NCBI GenBank assembly: GCA_903848955.1 | Contig: CAINHS010000121.1 | Coordinates: forward strand, 1-64,000 | DNA length: 64,000 nt | Source: an uncultured beta proteobacterium | GTDB lineage: Bacteria; Pseudomonadota; Gammaproteobacteria; Burkholderiales; Rhodocyclaceae | Direction: 5' to 3' | In this document: positions 49,617 to 61,203 of the stretch, piece by piece | Numbering within the stretch: position 1 is the stretch's first letter | Layout: each line of letters starts with the position of its first letter | Program-made: the position numbers and the translations under genes | The notes under the pieces: generated by a model | Seen by the model: only the letters and a program-made list of their open reading frames with translations | Database searches by the model: none | What the model was told of the DNA's origin: nothing

Positions 49617-50846
49617 ATGAGCACTTCCCTTATCAAGCTTCCCGCACAAGGCCAGAAAATCATTCCAGGCCAGCCGATTCCCGACAATCCGGTCATACCC
49701 TTTATCGAGGGCGACGGCATCGGCATAGACATCACCCCGGTGATGCAAAAAGTGGTGGACGCCGCCGTGCAGAAGTCGTACGGCGGCAAGCGCAAGATTT
49801 CGTGGATGGAGGTCTATGCCGGCGAAAAGGCTACCCGTCTTTACGGCCCTGACGTCTGGCTGCCGGCAGAAACCATCGCAGCATGCAAGGAATATTCGGT
49901 CTCCATCAAGGGGCCGCTCACCACGCCGGTAGGTGGCGGCATCCGCTCCCTCAACGTCGCCTTGCGTCAGGAGATGGATCTGTACCAGTGCGTGCGTCCT
50001 GTACGCTACTTCAAGGGCATCCCGTCGCCGCTCAAGGATCCCAGCAAGACCGACATGGTGATCTTCCGCGAGAACACGGAAGACATCTACTGCGGCATCG
50101 AATGGCAAGCCGAATCGGCACCGGCAAAGAAACTGATCAAGTTTCTCCAGGAGGAAATGGGGGTGACAAAAATTCGCTTCCCCAATACCTCAGGCATCGG
50201 TATCAAGCCGGTTTCGCGCGAGGGAACCGAGAGACTGATGCGGGCCGCGGTGAACTACGCCATAGCCAACAAGCGCAAATCGGTGACGATTGTGCACAAG
50301 GGCAACATCATGAAGTACACGGAGGGCGGCTTCCGTGACTGGGCCTATGCGTTGGCGAAGAACGAGTTTGGCGGCGTCGAAATTGATGGCGGTCCGTGGC
50401 TGAAACTGCCCAATGGCATTGTCGTCAAGGACGCCATTGCCGACGCCTTTCTGCAGCAGATTCTATTGCGCCCGGCAGAGTATGACGTCATCGCCACGCT
50501 CAACCTGAACGGCGACTATATCTCCGATGCCCTGGCAGCTCAGGTCGGCGGCATCGGCATCGCGCCGGGCGCCAACATTTCGGATCTGTATGCCTGCTTC
50601 GAAGCGACTCACGGCACCGCGCCGAAATACGCCGGCAAGGATTACGTAAATCCGGGTTCGTTGATCCTGTCTGCGGAAATGATGCTGCGCCATCTGGGCT
50701 GGATCGAAGCCGCAGACCTGATCATCAAATCCATGGAAGCCGCGATCGGCGACAAGGTCGTGACCTACGACTTCGCCCGTCTGATGGAAGGCGCCACGGA
50801 AGTAAAATGCTCGGCATTCGGCCAGGCGATGATTGATCGCATGTGA
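49617..50846 (+). CDS. icd: Isocitrate dehydrogenase (NADP-dependent)
   Basis: TCA-cycle oxidative decarboxylation of isocitrate. Ser111 in [12 protein letters not shown] is the AceK phosphorylation site. Lys and Tyr in [18 protein letters not shown] fit NADP preference. 409 residues with GGAG before the ATG. Located opposite aceK, allowing coordinated control of flux between the TCA cycle and the glyoxylate shunt. Confidence 0.96.
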   Translation: MSTSLIKLPAQGQKIIPGQPIPDNPVIPFIEGDGIGIDITPVMQKVVDAAVQKSYGGKRKISWMEVYAGEKATRLYGPDVWLPAETIAACKEYSVSIKGPLTTPVGGGIRSLNVALRQEMDLYQCVRPVRYFKGIPSPLKDPSKTDMVIFRENTEDIYCGIEWQAESAPAKKLIKFLQEEMGVTKIRFPNTSGIGIKPVSREGTERLMRAAVNYAIANKRKSVTIVHKGNIMKYTEGGFRDWAYALAKNEFGGVEIDGGPWLKLPNGIVVKDAIADAFLQQILLRPAEYDVIATLNLNGDYISDALAAQVGGIGIAPGANISDLYACFEATHGTAPKYAGKDYVNPGSLILSAEMMLRHLGWIEAADLIIKSMEAAIGDKVVTYDFARLMEGATEVKCSAFGQAMIDRM

Positions 50847-50873
50847 GACCCAAACTCTCTGCCGCACCAAAAA

Positions 50874-50900
50874 CAAAGCCCGCCTTACCGGCGGGCTTTG
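50874..50900. terminator. Rho-independent terminator between icd and cspA
   Basis: An 11-bp stem (CAAAGCCCGCC and GGCGGGCTTTG) with a 5-base loop has T-rich sequence on both sides, so it can serve both convergent genes. Confidence 0.8.
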
Positions 50901-50946
50901 TATTCTCGGAGCCGGAATTACCCGGGCGCCGAAAGAATCGAGGACA

Positions 50947-51150
50947 TCAAGGCTTCTGAATGTTCGACGCCTGCTTGCCTTTGGGGCCTTGCACCACGTC
51001 GAAAGTCACCTTGTCACCTTCCTTCAGGGACTTGAACCCAGCCATGTTGATGGCCGAGAAATGTGCGAACAAATCTTCGCTTCCGTCATCCGGGGTAATA
51101 AAACCAAAACCCTTGGCGTCGTTGAACCACTTAACAGTACCAGTTGCCAT
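50947..51150 (-). CDS. cspA: Cold-shock protein
   Basis: A 67-residue CspA-family single-stranded nucleic-acid-binding protein. RNP1 KGFGFI and RNP2 DLFAHFSAI are present. AAGGAA precedes the ATG. Its long upstream region fits an extended regulatory leader as in other cold-shock mRNAs. Convergent with icd. Confidence 0.95.
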   Translation of the reverse strand: MATGTVKWFNDAKGFGFITPDDGSEDLFAHFSAINMAGFKSLKEGDKVTFDVVQGPKGKQASNIQKP

Positions 51151-51349
51151 GTAACTTTTTCCTTAATCAAAAACGAACGAATCGGCCACCGCTGCGGGCT
51201 GCAAAACACCGCACCCCGGCCGGGGCATGTTTGAGGTTCAAGCTCGTAAAGCAGAGGGGGCCAAGCGGCGATTCAGAGGAGCTGCAATTCGACAGACTAT
51301 GAGACGACCGTAGGTCACTGCGGGGGAATTTGAACTAAACACGTTTCGC

Positions 51350-51378
51350 GTTTTACGCACATTGTCAAGCAGCGTCAA
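51350..51378 (-). promoter_or_regulatory. Candidate cspA promoter with a long leader
   Basis: TTGACG and TAAAAC with a 17-base spacer would give a leader of about 190 bases before the cspA ATG. Long structured leaders are a hallmark of cold-shock genes, but no cold box is identified here with certainty. Confidence 0.45.
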
Positions 51379-51479
51379 CAACTTTCGATGTTGCATCGCA
51401 CAGGCCGACCCCTTGCATATCGGCCAATCACCCCAAAATAGGCCTGCAACGGCACCCTATTCCCCTCTTTTTCGTGGCG

Positions 51480-51507
51480 TTGAACTGCGCTGAAATCACA
51501 TTAGAAT
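51480..51507 (+). promoter_or_regulatory. Candidate clpS promoter immediately before its start codon
   Basis: TTGAAC and TAGAAT with a 16-base spacer. The -10 ends 6 bases before the clpS ATG, so the transcript would start at or beside the start codon, leaving almost no leader, and there is no ribosome site upstream. Confidence 0.5.
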
Positions 51508-51513
51508 CGAGCC

Positions 51514-51833
51514 ATGGTTACACGAAAGCAGGTTGTACCGGAGGGTGGCGCTGCACTGGCGCCTGAGCAGCTACGCACCAAGCCGCCACCGATGTACAAG
51601 GTGCTGTTGCTCAACGACGATTTCACTCCGATGGATTTCGTCGTGGTAGTTTTGGAAAAGTTTTTCGGTTTGTCGCGCGAGCAATCGACGCAGGTCATGC
51701 TCAAGGTGCATCGCGAAGGAAAAGGTTCCTGTGGAGTGTATCCTCGTGATGTGGCTGCAACGAAGGTCGAACAGGTGAGCGAATTTTCACGTCGGCACCA
51801 GCACCCGCTGGCTTGCGTGATGGAGGAAAACTG

Positions 51834-51834
<1 letters not shown>
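51514..51834 (+). CDS. clpS: ATP-dependent Clp protease adaptor
   Basis: Delivers N-end-rule substrates to ClpAP. 106 residues with the substrate-binding fold [20 protein letters not shown] and the ClpA-binding surface [16 protein letters not shown]. The stop TGA overlaps the clpA ATG (TGATGA) and GGAGGA lies before clpA, so translation is coupled. Confidence 0.95.
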
Positions 51835-54104
<2,270 letters not shown>

Positions 54105-54161
54105 ACCGGATCAGGCGCGCTTCAGGACATCGCGCGTCCAGAGATACTTCGCAATCCAGCC

Positions 54162-54641
54162 ATGGACATGCTTACCGCCGATCTGTGCGATCTGCACGAA
54201 GACAACGTGCGCGTCGTCGAACCCATGTTCAACAGCTACGGCGGCCGTTCTGCGTTTTATGGCCGCATTGCCACGCTAAAAGTTTTTGAAGACAACTCGT
54301 TGGTCAGAAAAGCGCTCCTGTCTCCCGGCGAAAACCGGATCCTCGTTATCGACGGCGGCGGTAGCCTGCGCAGGGCGCTGGTCGGCGACCAGCTCGCGGC
54401 GATCGCAGTCAGCAGCGGCTGGTCAGGGATGCTCGTCTATGGCTGCATCCGCGACTCGCGCGCTATTGGCGAAATGGACATCGGCGTGTTCGCGATAGAC
54501 ACCCATCCCATGAAGACCGTGAAGAGGGATGTCGGCGAAACGGACATCCCGGTAAGTTTCGGCGGCGTCACCTTCACTCCCGGTGAATGGCTTTACGCAG
54601 ACGAAGACGGTGTGATTGTCAGCACTTCCGCACTCGAGTGA
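54162..54641 (+). CDS. rraA: Regulator of RNase E activity, RraA-family
   Basis: A 159-residue RraA-like protein (YGGRSAFYGRIATLKVFEDN, VIDGGGSLRRALVGDQLA, GWSGMLVYGCIRDS) that in E. coli binds RNase E and slows RNA decay. The fold is shared with HMG/CHA aldolases, so an enzyme activity cannot be excluded. The start may be the ATG two codons later. It follows clpA by about 57 bases; coupling is unclear. Confidence 0.85.
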   Translation: MDMLTADLCDLHEDNVRVVEPMFNSYGGRSAFYGRIATLKVFEDNSLVRKALLSPGENRILVIDGGGSLRRALVGDQLAAIAVSSGWSGMLVYGCIRDSRAIGEMDIGVFAIDTHPMKTVKRDVGETDIPVSFGGVTFTPGEWLYADEDGVIVSTSALE

Positions 54642-54647
54642 CGCATC

Positions 54648-54659
54648 TCTTATATAAGA
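54648..54659. promoter_or_regulatory. Palindromic operator candidate 1 upstream of aceA
   Basis: Perfect 12-bp palindrome TCTTATATAAGA just after rraA. An identical core lies at 54767-54778, centre to centre 119 bases. The intervening sequence is AT-rich. Confidence 0.65.
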
Positions 54660-54764
54660 CATATATCATCTAAAGTTGAGCGCAGCTCACTTCCCAGAAA
54701 TATATCCCGCATTATGAAAAACTCAATTCAACTAACTGTTAAATAACAAATAAATAATTATTAC

Positions 54765-54780
54765 AGTCTTATATAAGACT
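54765..54780. promoter_or_regulatory. Palindromic operator candidate 2 abutting the aceA promoter
   Basis: Perfect 16-bp palindrome AGTCTTATATAAGACT whose end lies one base before the aceA -35. It shares the 12-bp core with copy 1. This position suits a transcription factor acting on aceA; the regulator is unknown. Confidence 0.75.
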
Positions 54781-54781
54781 A

Positions 54782-54810
54782 TTGCTGCAACGCAAAATCC
54801 TCTTTATACT
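54782..54810 (+). promoter_or_regulatory. Sigma70-type promoter of aceA
   Basis: TTGCTG and TATACT with a 17-base spacer. The leader to the chosen ATG is about 53 bases and includes AGAGGA. Confidence 0.75.
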
Positions 54811-54869
54811 GTCGTCACTGCTCCTGCTGGGAGCATCCCCTTCGACAACAACCCTACAGAGGATTGAAC

Positions 54870-56168
54870 ATGACTGACCGCAAAGCACAAGCCGCTGCCC
54901 TGACTCAGGACTGGGCCACAAATCCCCGTTGGAAAGGCACCAAGCGCGGCTACAGCGCCGACGACGTTATCCGCCTGCGCGGCTCCTTCCCCATCGAATA
55001 CACGCTCGCCCGCCGCGGCGCCGAGAGCCTGTGGAATCTGGTAAACAATGAGCCCTACATCAACTGCCTCGGCGCCCTGACCGGCGGCCAGGCAATGCAG
55101 ATGGTCAAGGCCGGAATGAAGGCCATCTACCTGTCCGGCTGGCAGGTTGCCGCCGACAACAATTCCTATGCCGCGATGTATCCGGACCAGTCGCTGTATC
55201 CGGTCGATTCGGTGCCGAAGGTGGTCGAGCGGATCAACAACTCCTTCCGCCGTGCCGACGAAATCCAGCACTCCAAGGGCATCAATGCCGGCGACAAGGA
55301 GTACATCGACTACCACGTGCCGATCGTGGCCGACGCCGAAGCCGGGTTCGGCGGCGTGCTCAACGCCTTTGAACTGATGAAGGCCATGATCCGCTCCGGC
55401 GCGGGCGGCGTGCATTTCGAAGACCAACTCGCGTCCGTCAAGAAATGCGGCCACATGGGCGGCAAGGTGCTGGTGCCGACGCAGGAAGCCGTGCAGAAAC
55501 TCATTGCCGCGCGCATGGCGGCGGACGTCATGGGCGTGCCGACCATCATCCTCGCCCGCACCGATGCGGAAGCCGCAGACCTGGTCACCTCCGACGTCGA
55601 TGAGAACGACAAGCCCTTCATCACCGGCGAGCGCACTGCCGAAGGCTTTTACAAAACCAGGAAGGGCCTCGCCCAGGCCATCAGCCGCGGGCTGGCCTAT
55701 GCACCCTACGCCGACATGGTCTGGTGCGAAACCGGCACGCCGGATCTGAAATTCGCCAAGGCCTTCGCCGAAGCCATCCGTGCCAAGTTTCCCGGCAAAC
55801 TTCTGGCCTACAACTGCTCGCCGTCCTTCAACTGGAAGAAGAACCTCGACGATGCCACCATCGCCAAGTTCCAGCGCGAACTCGGCGCCATGGGTTACAA
55901 GTACCAGTTCATCACCCTCGCCGGCATTCACAACATGTGGTACCACATGTTCGATCTGGCACAGGACTATGTGGCGCGCGGCATGACCGCCTACGTCGAA
56001 AAAATGCAGGAGCCGGAATTCGCCGCTCGCGAGCGCGGCTACACCTTCGTTTCGCACCAGCAGGAAGTCGGCACCGGCTACTTTGACGATGTCACCACCG
56101 TGATTCAGGGCGGCGCCTCATCGGTCACCGCACTGCACGGCTCGACTGAAGAAGAGCAGTTCCAGTAA
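54870..56168 (+). CDS. aceA: Isocitrate lyase
   Basis: First glyoxylate-shunt enzyme: isocitrate to succinate and glyoxylate. The catalytic KKCGHMGGK loop (191-199, Cys193) is intact. 432 residues from the ATG with AGAGGA upstream; a TTG two codons earlier is possible. Strong terminator downstream. It pairs with aceB across a divergent LysR gene. Confidence 0.97.
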   Translation: MTDRKAQAAALTQDWATNPRWKGTKRGYSADDVIRLRGSFPIEYTLARRGAESLWNLVNNEPYINCLGALTGGQAMQMVKAGMKAIYLSGWQVAADNNSYAAMYPDQSLYPVDSVPKVVERINNSFRRADEIQHSKGINAGDKEYIDYHVPIVADAEAGFGGVLNAFELMKAMIRSGAGGVHFEDQLASVKKCGHMGGKVLVPTQEAVQKLIAARMAADVMGVPTIILARTDAEAADLVTSDVDENDKPFITGERTAEGFYKTRKGLAQAISRGLAYAPYADMVWCETGTPDLKFAKAFAEAIRAKFPGKLLAYNCSPSFNWKKNLDDATIAKFQRELGAMGYKYQFITLAGIHNMWYHMFDLAQDYVARGMTAYVEKMQEPEFAARERGYTFVSHQQEVGTGYFDDVTTVIQGGASSVTALHGSTEEEQFQ

Positions 56169-56194
56169 GCCGCACCCCGGCAAACCGCCACATC

Positions 56195-56227
56195 AAAGCC
56201 GCACCGGAAATCCGGTGCGGCTTTTTT
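56195..56227 (+). terminator. Rho-independent terminator of aceA
   Basis: A 13-bp perfect stem (AAAGCCGCACCGG and CCGGTGCGGCTTT) with loop AAAT, followed by T-runs. It lies 27 bases beyond the aceA stop and would also stop the convergent LysR transcript. Confidence 0.92.
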
Positions 56228-56253
56228 CTTACTGCCCTCCGGTCAGCTGAAAA

Positions 56254-57156
56254 TCAGGCGCTCGCTGCCGCCCAATAGGCCGGATCGCGCCACGTCGCCT
56301 TCAGCAAATCGACGAACAGCCTGACCCGCAGCGGCAGGTGGCGGCGCTGCGGCACGACGGCCTGGATGCCGACCGGCGGCGCGGAAAATTCATCGAGCAC
56401 GGTCAGCAGCCGGCCGGAGGCGATGTCCGTCCCCACTTCCCACAGGGAGCGCCAGGCCAGGCCCTTTCCGGCCAGCGCCCAGTCGTGCAGTACCGCGCCG
56501 TCGTTGCACTCGAAGCTGCCGCCGACCTTGATCACGCGCACCTCGCCTTCGACACGCAGCGTCCAGCCGCGTTGCTGGCGCAAGGACAGGCAGTTGTGCT
56601 CGGCCAGGGCATCCGGCGCTGCCGGTTTGCCGAAGCGGGCGATGTAGGCCGGACTGGCGACCACGACGCGCTGCATCTCGCCCAGGCGGATGCCGATCAG
56701 GCTCGAATCGGCCAGATCGCCGATGCGGATGGCGCAGTCGATGTTCTCGTCGACCAGGTCGACGATGCGGTCCGACAGGTCGAGCTGCACCGTCACCGCC
56801 GGGTTGTCGTCGATGAAGCGCGTCAGCAGCGGCGCCACGTGACGCCTGCCGAAACCCGCCGGCGCCGAGATCTTCAGATGCCCGCCGGGACGGATGCCGC
56901 CCAGGCTCACCGCGCCTTCGGCATCGGCCAGTTCGCGCAGGATGCGTTGGCAATCCTCGAGAAATGCCGCGCCCTCGAAGGTCAGCGAAATCCGCCGCGT
57001 GGTGCGCAGCAGCAGCTTGGCGCCGAGGCGCTCTTCCAGCGCGTCGAGGCGGCGGCCGATGATGGCCGGCGTCACGCCCTCGGCGCGGGCGGTTGCCGCC
57101 ATGCTGCCGCGGGTCGCGGCACCGACGAAGGCAGAAATCTGCTTGAACTGATCCAT
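56254..57156 (-). CDS. LysR-family transcriptional regulator
   Basis: A 300-residue LTTR: winged helix-turn-helix at the N-terminus (about 1-60, TARAEGVTPAIIGRRLDALEERLGAKLLLRTTRRISLT) and an effector domain behind. It is divergent from aceB (105 bases between starts) and convergent with aceA, so it likely regulates aceB, possibly aceA. Effector unknown. It shows the AaeR/YhjC-like subgroup style rather than a named acetate regulator. Confidence 0.9.
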   Translation of the reverse strand: MDQFKQISAFVGAATRGSMAATARAEGVTPAIIGRRLDALEERLGAKLLLRTTRRISLTFEGAAFLEDCQRILRELADAEGAVSLGGIRPGGHLKISAPAGFGRRHVAPLLTRFIDDNPAVTVQLDLSDRIVDLVDENIDCAIRIGDLADSSLIGIRLGEMQRVVVASPAYIARFGKPAAPDALAEHNCLSLRQQRGWTLRVEGEVRVIKVGGSFECNDGAVLHDWALAGKGLAWRSLWEVGTDIASGRLLTVLDEFSAPPVGIQAVVPQRRHLPLRVRLFVDLLKATWRDPAYWAAASA

Positions 57157-57261
57157 TCGATACTAACAGTCAACAATCAATTGATCGAATCATAGCTTCT
57201 GCCTCTAATTAGGCAAGAATAGAATTAACACACTCACGCAACCCACTTCAAGGAGTCCGTC
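57157..57261. promoter_or_regulatory. Divergent LysR/aceB control region
   Basis: Contains the 10-bp palindrome ATCAATTGAT (57176-57185), a candidate LysR site, and a short inverted repeat TGCCT/AGGCA with 6-base loop (57200-57215). A TAGAAT (57220-57225) could be the aceB -10, though no good -35 is seen. AAGGAG lies 7 bases before the aceB start. Confidence 0.5.
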
Positions 57262-58854
57262 ATGAACCTACCCGCCGGCATTCAGATCAACGCCGCCATC
57301 ACTGCCGACTATGCCAGGATTCTTACGCCCGAAGCGCTGGCTTTGGTGGCCAAACTGCACCGCGCCTTCGAGCCGCGCCGCCATGAACTGCTCAAGGCCC
57401 GCGTCGCCCGCCAGGCACGCATCGATGCCGGCGAAATGCCCGACTTCCTGCCCGAGACCAAACATATCCGCGACGGCGACTGGAAGATCGCACCGTTGCC
57501 CAAGGCGCTGGAACGTCGCCGCACCGAAATCACCGGCCCGGTCGAAGCCAAGATGATCATCAACGCCTACAACTCCGGCGCTGATTCCTACATGAGCGAC
57601 TTCGAGGATTCCAACAGCCCGAAGTGGGACAACCTGATCCAGGGCCAGGTGAATCTCTACCAGGCCATCCGCCGCGAGCTTTCCTTCACCAACGCGGCGG
57701 GCAAGGAATACAAGCTCAACGACAAGATCGCCACCCTGCAAGTTCGCCCGCGCGGTTGGCATCTCGACGAGAAGCACGTTCTGGTCGACGGCCAGCGCGT
57801 CTCTGGCGGCATATTCGATTTCGCGCTGTTCCTCTTCCACAACGCCAGAGAACTCATCGCCCGCGGCGCCGGCCCCTTCTTCTACCTGCCGAAGATGGAA
57901 AGCCACCTCGAGGCGCGCCTCTGGAATGACATCTTCATCATGGCGCAGGACGCAATCGGCCTGCCGCAAGGCACCATCAAGGCCACGGTGCTGATCGAAA
58001 CCATCCTCGCCACCTTCGAACTCGAGGAAATCCTCTACGAACTGCGCCAGCACAGCGCCGGACTCAACGCCGGGCGCTGGGACTACATCTTCTCCTGCAT
58101 CAAGAAGTTCAAGCGCAATAGGGAGTTCTGTCTCGCCAATCGCGGCGCCATCACCATGGAAGTGCCCTTCATGCGCAGCTACGCGCTGTCGCTGGTGAAG
58201 GCCTGCCACAAGCGCGGTGCGCCGGCCATCGGCGGCATGAGCGCGCTGATCCCGATCAAGAACGACCCTGCGGCCAACGACAAGGCGCTGGCCGGTATCC
58301 GCCACGACAAGACGCGCGACGCCAACGACGGCTTCGACGGCGGTTGGGTGGCTCACCCCGGCCTGGTGCCGATCGCCGCCGAGGAGTTCCAGAAGGTGCT
58401 GGGCGACCGCCCCAACCAGTGGCAAAAGCAACGCGACGAAAACTTCGGCCCGAAGGACTGGCTCAACTTCCAGCCCGAGCAGCCGATCACCGAAGCGGGC
58501 GTGCGCAACAACATCAACGTCGGCATCCATTACCTCGGCAGTTGGCTGGCCGGCAACGGTTGCGTGCCGATCCACAATCTCATGGAAGACGCCGCCACCG
58601 CCGAGATCAGCCGCTCGCAGGTGTGGCAGTGGGTGGTGTCACCGAAAGGTAAGCTCGACGACGGCCGCAAGGTCACCGCCGACATGGTGCGCGCGTTCAT
58701 TCCCGAGGAACTGGCGAAGGTCAAGGCCACCGTCACCGCCCAGGGCGAGGAGACCGCAACCTACGACCAGGCGGCGAAGATATTCGAAGAGATGTCGCTC
58801 GCCGACAACTATCCCGAGTTCCTCACTTTGCCGCTGTACGAAGCCATGGAGTGA
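57262..58854 (+). CDS. aceB: Malate synthase A
   Basis: Second glyoxylate-shunt enzyme: glyoxylate and acetyl-CoA to malate. 530 residues with the catalytic Arg in LQVRPRGWHL and conserved segments GPFFYLPKMESHLEARLW, FMRSYALSLVKACHKRGAPAIGGMSA and GNGCVPIHNLMEDAATAEISRSQVWQW. Strong ribosome site. With aceA, aceK and icd it forms a full shunt control set, though aceK and icd are several kilobases away. Confidence 0.96.
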   Translation: MNLPAGIQINAAITADYARILTPEALALVAKLHRAFEPRRHELLKARVARQARIDAGEMPDFLPETKHIRDGDWKIAPLPKALERRRTEITGPVEAKMIINAYNSGADSYMSDFEDSNSPKWDNLIQGQVNLYQAIRRELSFTNAAGKEYKLNDKIATLQVRPRGWHLDEKHVLVDGQRVSGGIFDFALFLFHNARELIARGAGPFFYLPKMESHLEARLWNDIFIMAQDAIGLPQGTIKATVLIETILATFELEEILYELRQHSAGLNAGRWDYIFSCIKKFKRNREFCLANRGAITMEVPFMRSYALSLVKACHKRGAPAIGGMSALIPIKNDPAANDKALAGIRHDKTRDANDGFDGGWVAHPGLVPIAAEEFQKVLGDRPNQWQKQRDENFGPKDWLNFQPEQPITEAGVRNNINVGIHYLGSWLAGNGCVPIHNLMEDAATAEISRSQVWQWVVSPKGKLDDGRKVTADMVRAFIPEELAKVKATVTAQGEETATYDQAAKIFEEMSLADNYPEFLTLPLYEAME

Positions 58855-58892
58855 GCCGCCGGCGCCTGCAACCGGGCGCTATCAGGATATCG

Positions 58893-58930
58893 ACGGCGCA
58901 GGGGGCAACCCCTGCGCCGTTTGCGTTTTT
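58893..58930 (+). terminator. Rho-independent terminator of aceB
   Basis: A 12-bp perfect stem (ACGGCGCAGGGG and CCCCTGCGCCGT) with a 4-base loop, followed by TTGCGTTTTT. It lies 38 bases beyond aceB. Confidence 0.85.
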
Positions 58931-59256
58931 CGCCGCCGGTGCCGGCATATATTGGCGAAGGCGTATATATGAAATTCATGAAGCAATGAGGTCTATCGCC
59001 AGATCATTTTTTTAAGGTTGGTCCGGCACGGCGCGGGCGGTAGTATTCACGCAAACCTATAACAACTCCCATATGAGGGTCTTGAACCCGTGGAGGAGAT
59101 CATCACCCGACTCAGCTTTTCAGCGCCGGCGGCAGTTGCAGAACTGTTGCCGGCGATCAAGCAGCAGCGGTGCAGGCAGCAGCCACAAAGAGAGCACGGC
59201 CGACGAACCGGAACAATGCCGGAGTCGCCAATCAACACCATAAGAGGAGATCTGCA
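58931..59256. other. Leader region upstream of the fcc cluster, no confirmed gene
   Basis: About 330 bases. A possible promoter is TTGGTC-17-TAGTAT (59018-59046), weak at the -35. Two overlapping 56-codon frames are open. One (GTG at 59090) has a stop overlapping the start of fccA; neither has a good ribosome site and no family is recognised. The GC-rich middle (59018-59040) could hold regulator sites. Confidence 0.35.
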
Positions 59257-59838
59257 ATGAGACTACACATCACTGGGGTGGCTTTTGCCATCGGCTTGAG
59301 TTTTTCTGCGGTGACGCAGGCCGGCGGCATTTCCGGCAGCAATCTCGGCAACACCTGCGCCGGCTGTCACGGCGTCAACGGTGCCAGCGCCGGCACGACC
59401 ATGCCGGTCATCGGCGGCCTGCCCAAGTCCTACATCGAGACCGCCATGAAGCAATACCGCGACGGCAGTCGCAGCGCCACGGTCATGGGGCGTATCGCCA
59501 AGGGATACAACGACGCGCAGATTGCCGCCATGTCGGAATTCTTTGCCAGGCAAGCCTGGGTTTCCGCGACGCAGAATGTCGACGCCAACCTCGCCAAGCT
59601 GGGGAGCACGATCCACGCCGGCAATTGCGAGAATTGCCACGAGAAGAACGGCACCGTCATCGCCGAGGGCGATGCGCCGCCGCGCCTGGCCGGCCAGTGG
59701 ACGGCCTACCTGCAGCTCTACATGGACGGGGTCAATGATCCGGCATGGCTGAACAAGCATCCCAAGAAGGGAACGTTCGGCAAGACCACCAAGAGCGATG
59801 TCGACGCCGTGTTGCAGTTCTACGCCAGCCAGAAATAG
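59257..59838 (+). CDS. fccA: Diheme cytochrome c subunit of flavocytochrome c
   Basis: A 193-residue periplasmic cytochrome. The signal peptide (about 1-22) precedes heme sites CAGCH (Cys34, Cys37, His38) and CENCH (Cys124, Cys127, His128). Together with FccB it oxidises sulfide and passes electrons on. The ATG has AGGAG 8 bases upstream and fccB follows after 14 bases. Confidence 0.9.
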   Translation: MRLHITGVAFAIGLSFSAVTQAGGISGSNLGNTCAGCHGVNGASAGTTMPVIGGLPKSYIETAMKQYRDGSRSATVMGRIAKGYNDAQIAAMSEFFARQAWVSATQNVDANLAKLGSTIHAGNCENCHEKNGTVIAEGDAPPRLAGQWTAYLQLYMDGVNDPAWLNKHPKKGTFGKTTKSDVDAVLQFYASQK

Positions 59839-59852
59839 AAAGGGACCCTGTC

Positions 59853-61136
59853 ATGTCAAATTCGAACAGAAGAAATTTCCTCAAGGCCATTGGCGGCGTC
59901 TCCGTAGCCTCCGTCATGGGTCTGGGTTCCAGTCGTGCCGGTGCCGCGGTCAAGGCCAAGGTCGTCATCGTCGGCGGCGGTTATGGTGGAGCCATAGCTG
60001 CCAGGTACCTCAAGATGGCCGAACCCGGCCTCGAGGTGGTATTGATCGAAAAGAACAAGCAATACGTTTCCTGTCCCCTCAGCAATACGGTGCTGGCCGG
60101 CTTCGGTAAACTGGAAGATCTGACCTTCGGTTACGACGGCCTGGCCAGACACGGCGTCACGGTGGTTCATGACACCGTCGAGTCGATTGACCCGCAGGCA
60201 AGGAAAGTGAAAATCGGCGGCGGCAAGACCTTCGACTATGACCGCGCCATCGTTGCACCGGGCGTCGATTTCAAGTGGGGTGCCGTCAAGGGCTATGACG
60301 AAGCGACCAGTCTGACGATCCCCCATGCCTGGAAAGCCGGCCCACAGACCACGCTGCTGGCCAACCAGCTGAAGAGCATGAAGGACGGCGGCGTGGTCAT
60401 CATCACCGTTCCGGACAACCCCTTCCGCTGCCCCCCCGGCCCCTACGAGCGGGCCGCCCTGGTCGCCCACTACCTCAAGCAGCACAAGCCGCGCTCGAAG
60501 ATCATCATTCTCGACGCCAAGGACAAGTTCTCCAAGCAAGGCTTGTTTACGCAGGGCTGGAAGCAAACCTATGGCGACATGATCGAATGGGTGGCGGCCG
60601 CCAAGGGCGGTGAAATCGACGCCATCGACGCGGCAACACGGACGGCGATTTCGGTCGTCGGCACCAAGTATCAGGCCGATGTGCTGAACGTCATCCCGCC
60701 GCAGCACGCCGGGCAGATCGCCCACACGGCCGGCCTCGTCAATCCGAAAGGGTGGTGTCCGAACAACCCCGTCACCTTCGAATCGACCCTGCAGAAAAAC
60801 ATCTACGTCATCGGCGACGCCAGCGTCGGCGGCGCCATGCCGAAATCGGGCTACGGCGCCAACACCCAGGGCAAGGTCGCGGCAGCGGCCATCATCGCCT
60901 CGCTGCGCGGGGTGGAGCCGGACGAATCGGCTTACCTCAACACCTGCTACAGCCTGATCGCGCCTGACTACGGCATCTCCGTGGCAGGCATTTACCAGGT
61001 CAAGGACGGGCAGTTGATTGAAGTGCCGGGCTCGGGCGGCGTGTCGCCGATGGACGCTTCCGCGGCTTACCGCAAGGTCGAAGCCGCCCACGCGCATAGC
61101 TGGTTGAGGAATATCACCGCAGAAATGTTCGGCTGA
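59853..61136 (+). CDS. fccB: Flavoprotein subunit of flavocytochrome c sulfide dehydrogenase
   Basis: Oxidises sulfide in the periplasm with FAD. A twin-arginine signal (SNRRNFLKAIGG) precedes the FAD motif VVIVGGGYGG (38-46), Cys74 in YVSCPLSN at the site of covalent FAD in purple sulfur bacteria, and redox Cys193 and Cys365, whose spacing matches the Allochromatium disulfide. 427 residues. It lies 14 bases after fccA and 67 before another cytochrome c. Confidence 0.93.
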   Translation: MSNSNRRNFLKAIGGVSVASVMGLGSSRAGAAVKAKVVIVGGGYGGAIAARYLKMAEPGLEVVLIEKNKQYVSCPLSNTVLAGFGKLEDLTFGYDGLARHGVTVVHDTVESIDPQARKVKIGGGKTFDYDRAIVAPGVDFKWGAVKGYDEATSLTIPHAWKAGPQTTLLANQLKSMKDGGVVIITVPDNPFRCPPGPYERAALVAHYLKQHKPRSKIIILDAKDKFSKQGLFTQGWKQTYGDMIEWVAAAKGGEIDAIDAATRTAISVVGTKYQADVLNVIPPQHAGQIAHTAGLVNPKGWCPNNPVTFESTLQKNIYVIGDASVGGAMPKSGYGANTQGKVAAAAIIASLRGVEPDESAYLNTCYSLIAPDYGISVAGIYQVKDGQLIEVPGSGGVSPMDASAAYRKVEAAHAHSWLRNITAEMFG

Positions 61137-61203
61137 AAATGCCGGGCTTTGCCGGCCATTGACCCGGCCCGCAAAGCCCGCGCCCTACTAGAGGAACTAC
61201 ACC

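Larger units (their letters stand above)
51151..51513. other. Divergent cspA/clpS intergenic region
   Basis: About 360 bases holding the cspA leader and promoter and the clpS promoter. No gene is seen in either frame. Confidence 0.5.

Noticed and set aside
59018-59046. A sigma54-like element upstream of the fcc cluster
   Set aside because: GGCACG is present but the -12 GC is not at the correct distance, so only a weak sigma70-like pair remains.
59060-59100. A tRNA-like T-loop on the minus strand (GGGTTCAAGACCC)
   Set aside because: No acceptor or anticodon stem of proper length could be paired.
59073-59243. A second 56-codon frame in the fccA leader
   Set aside because: Arg/Ser-rich and without ribosome site; no reason to call it a gene.
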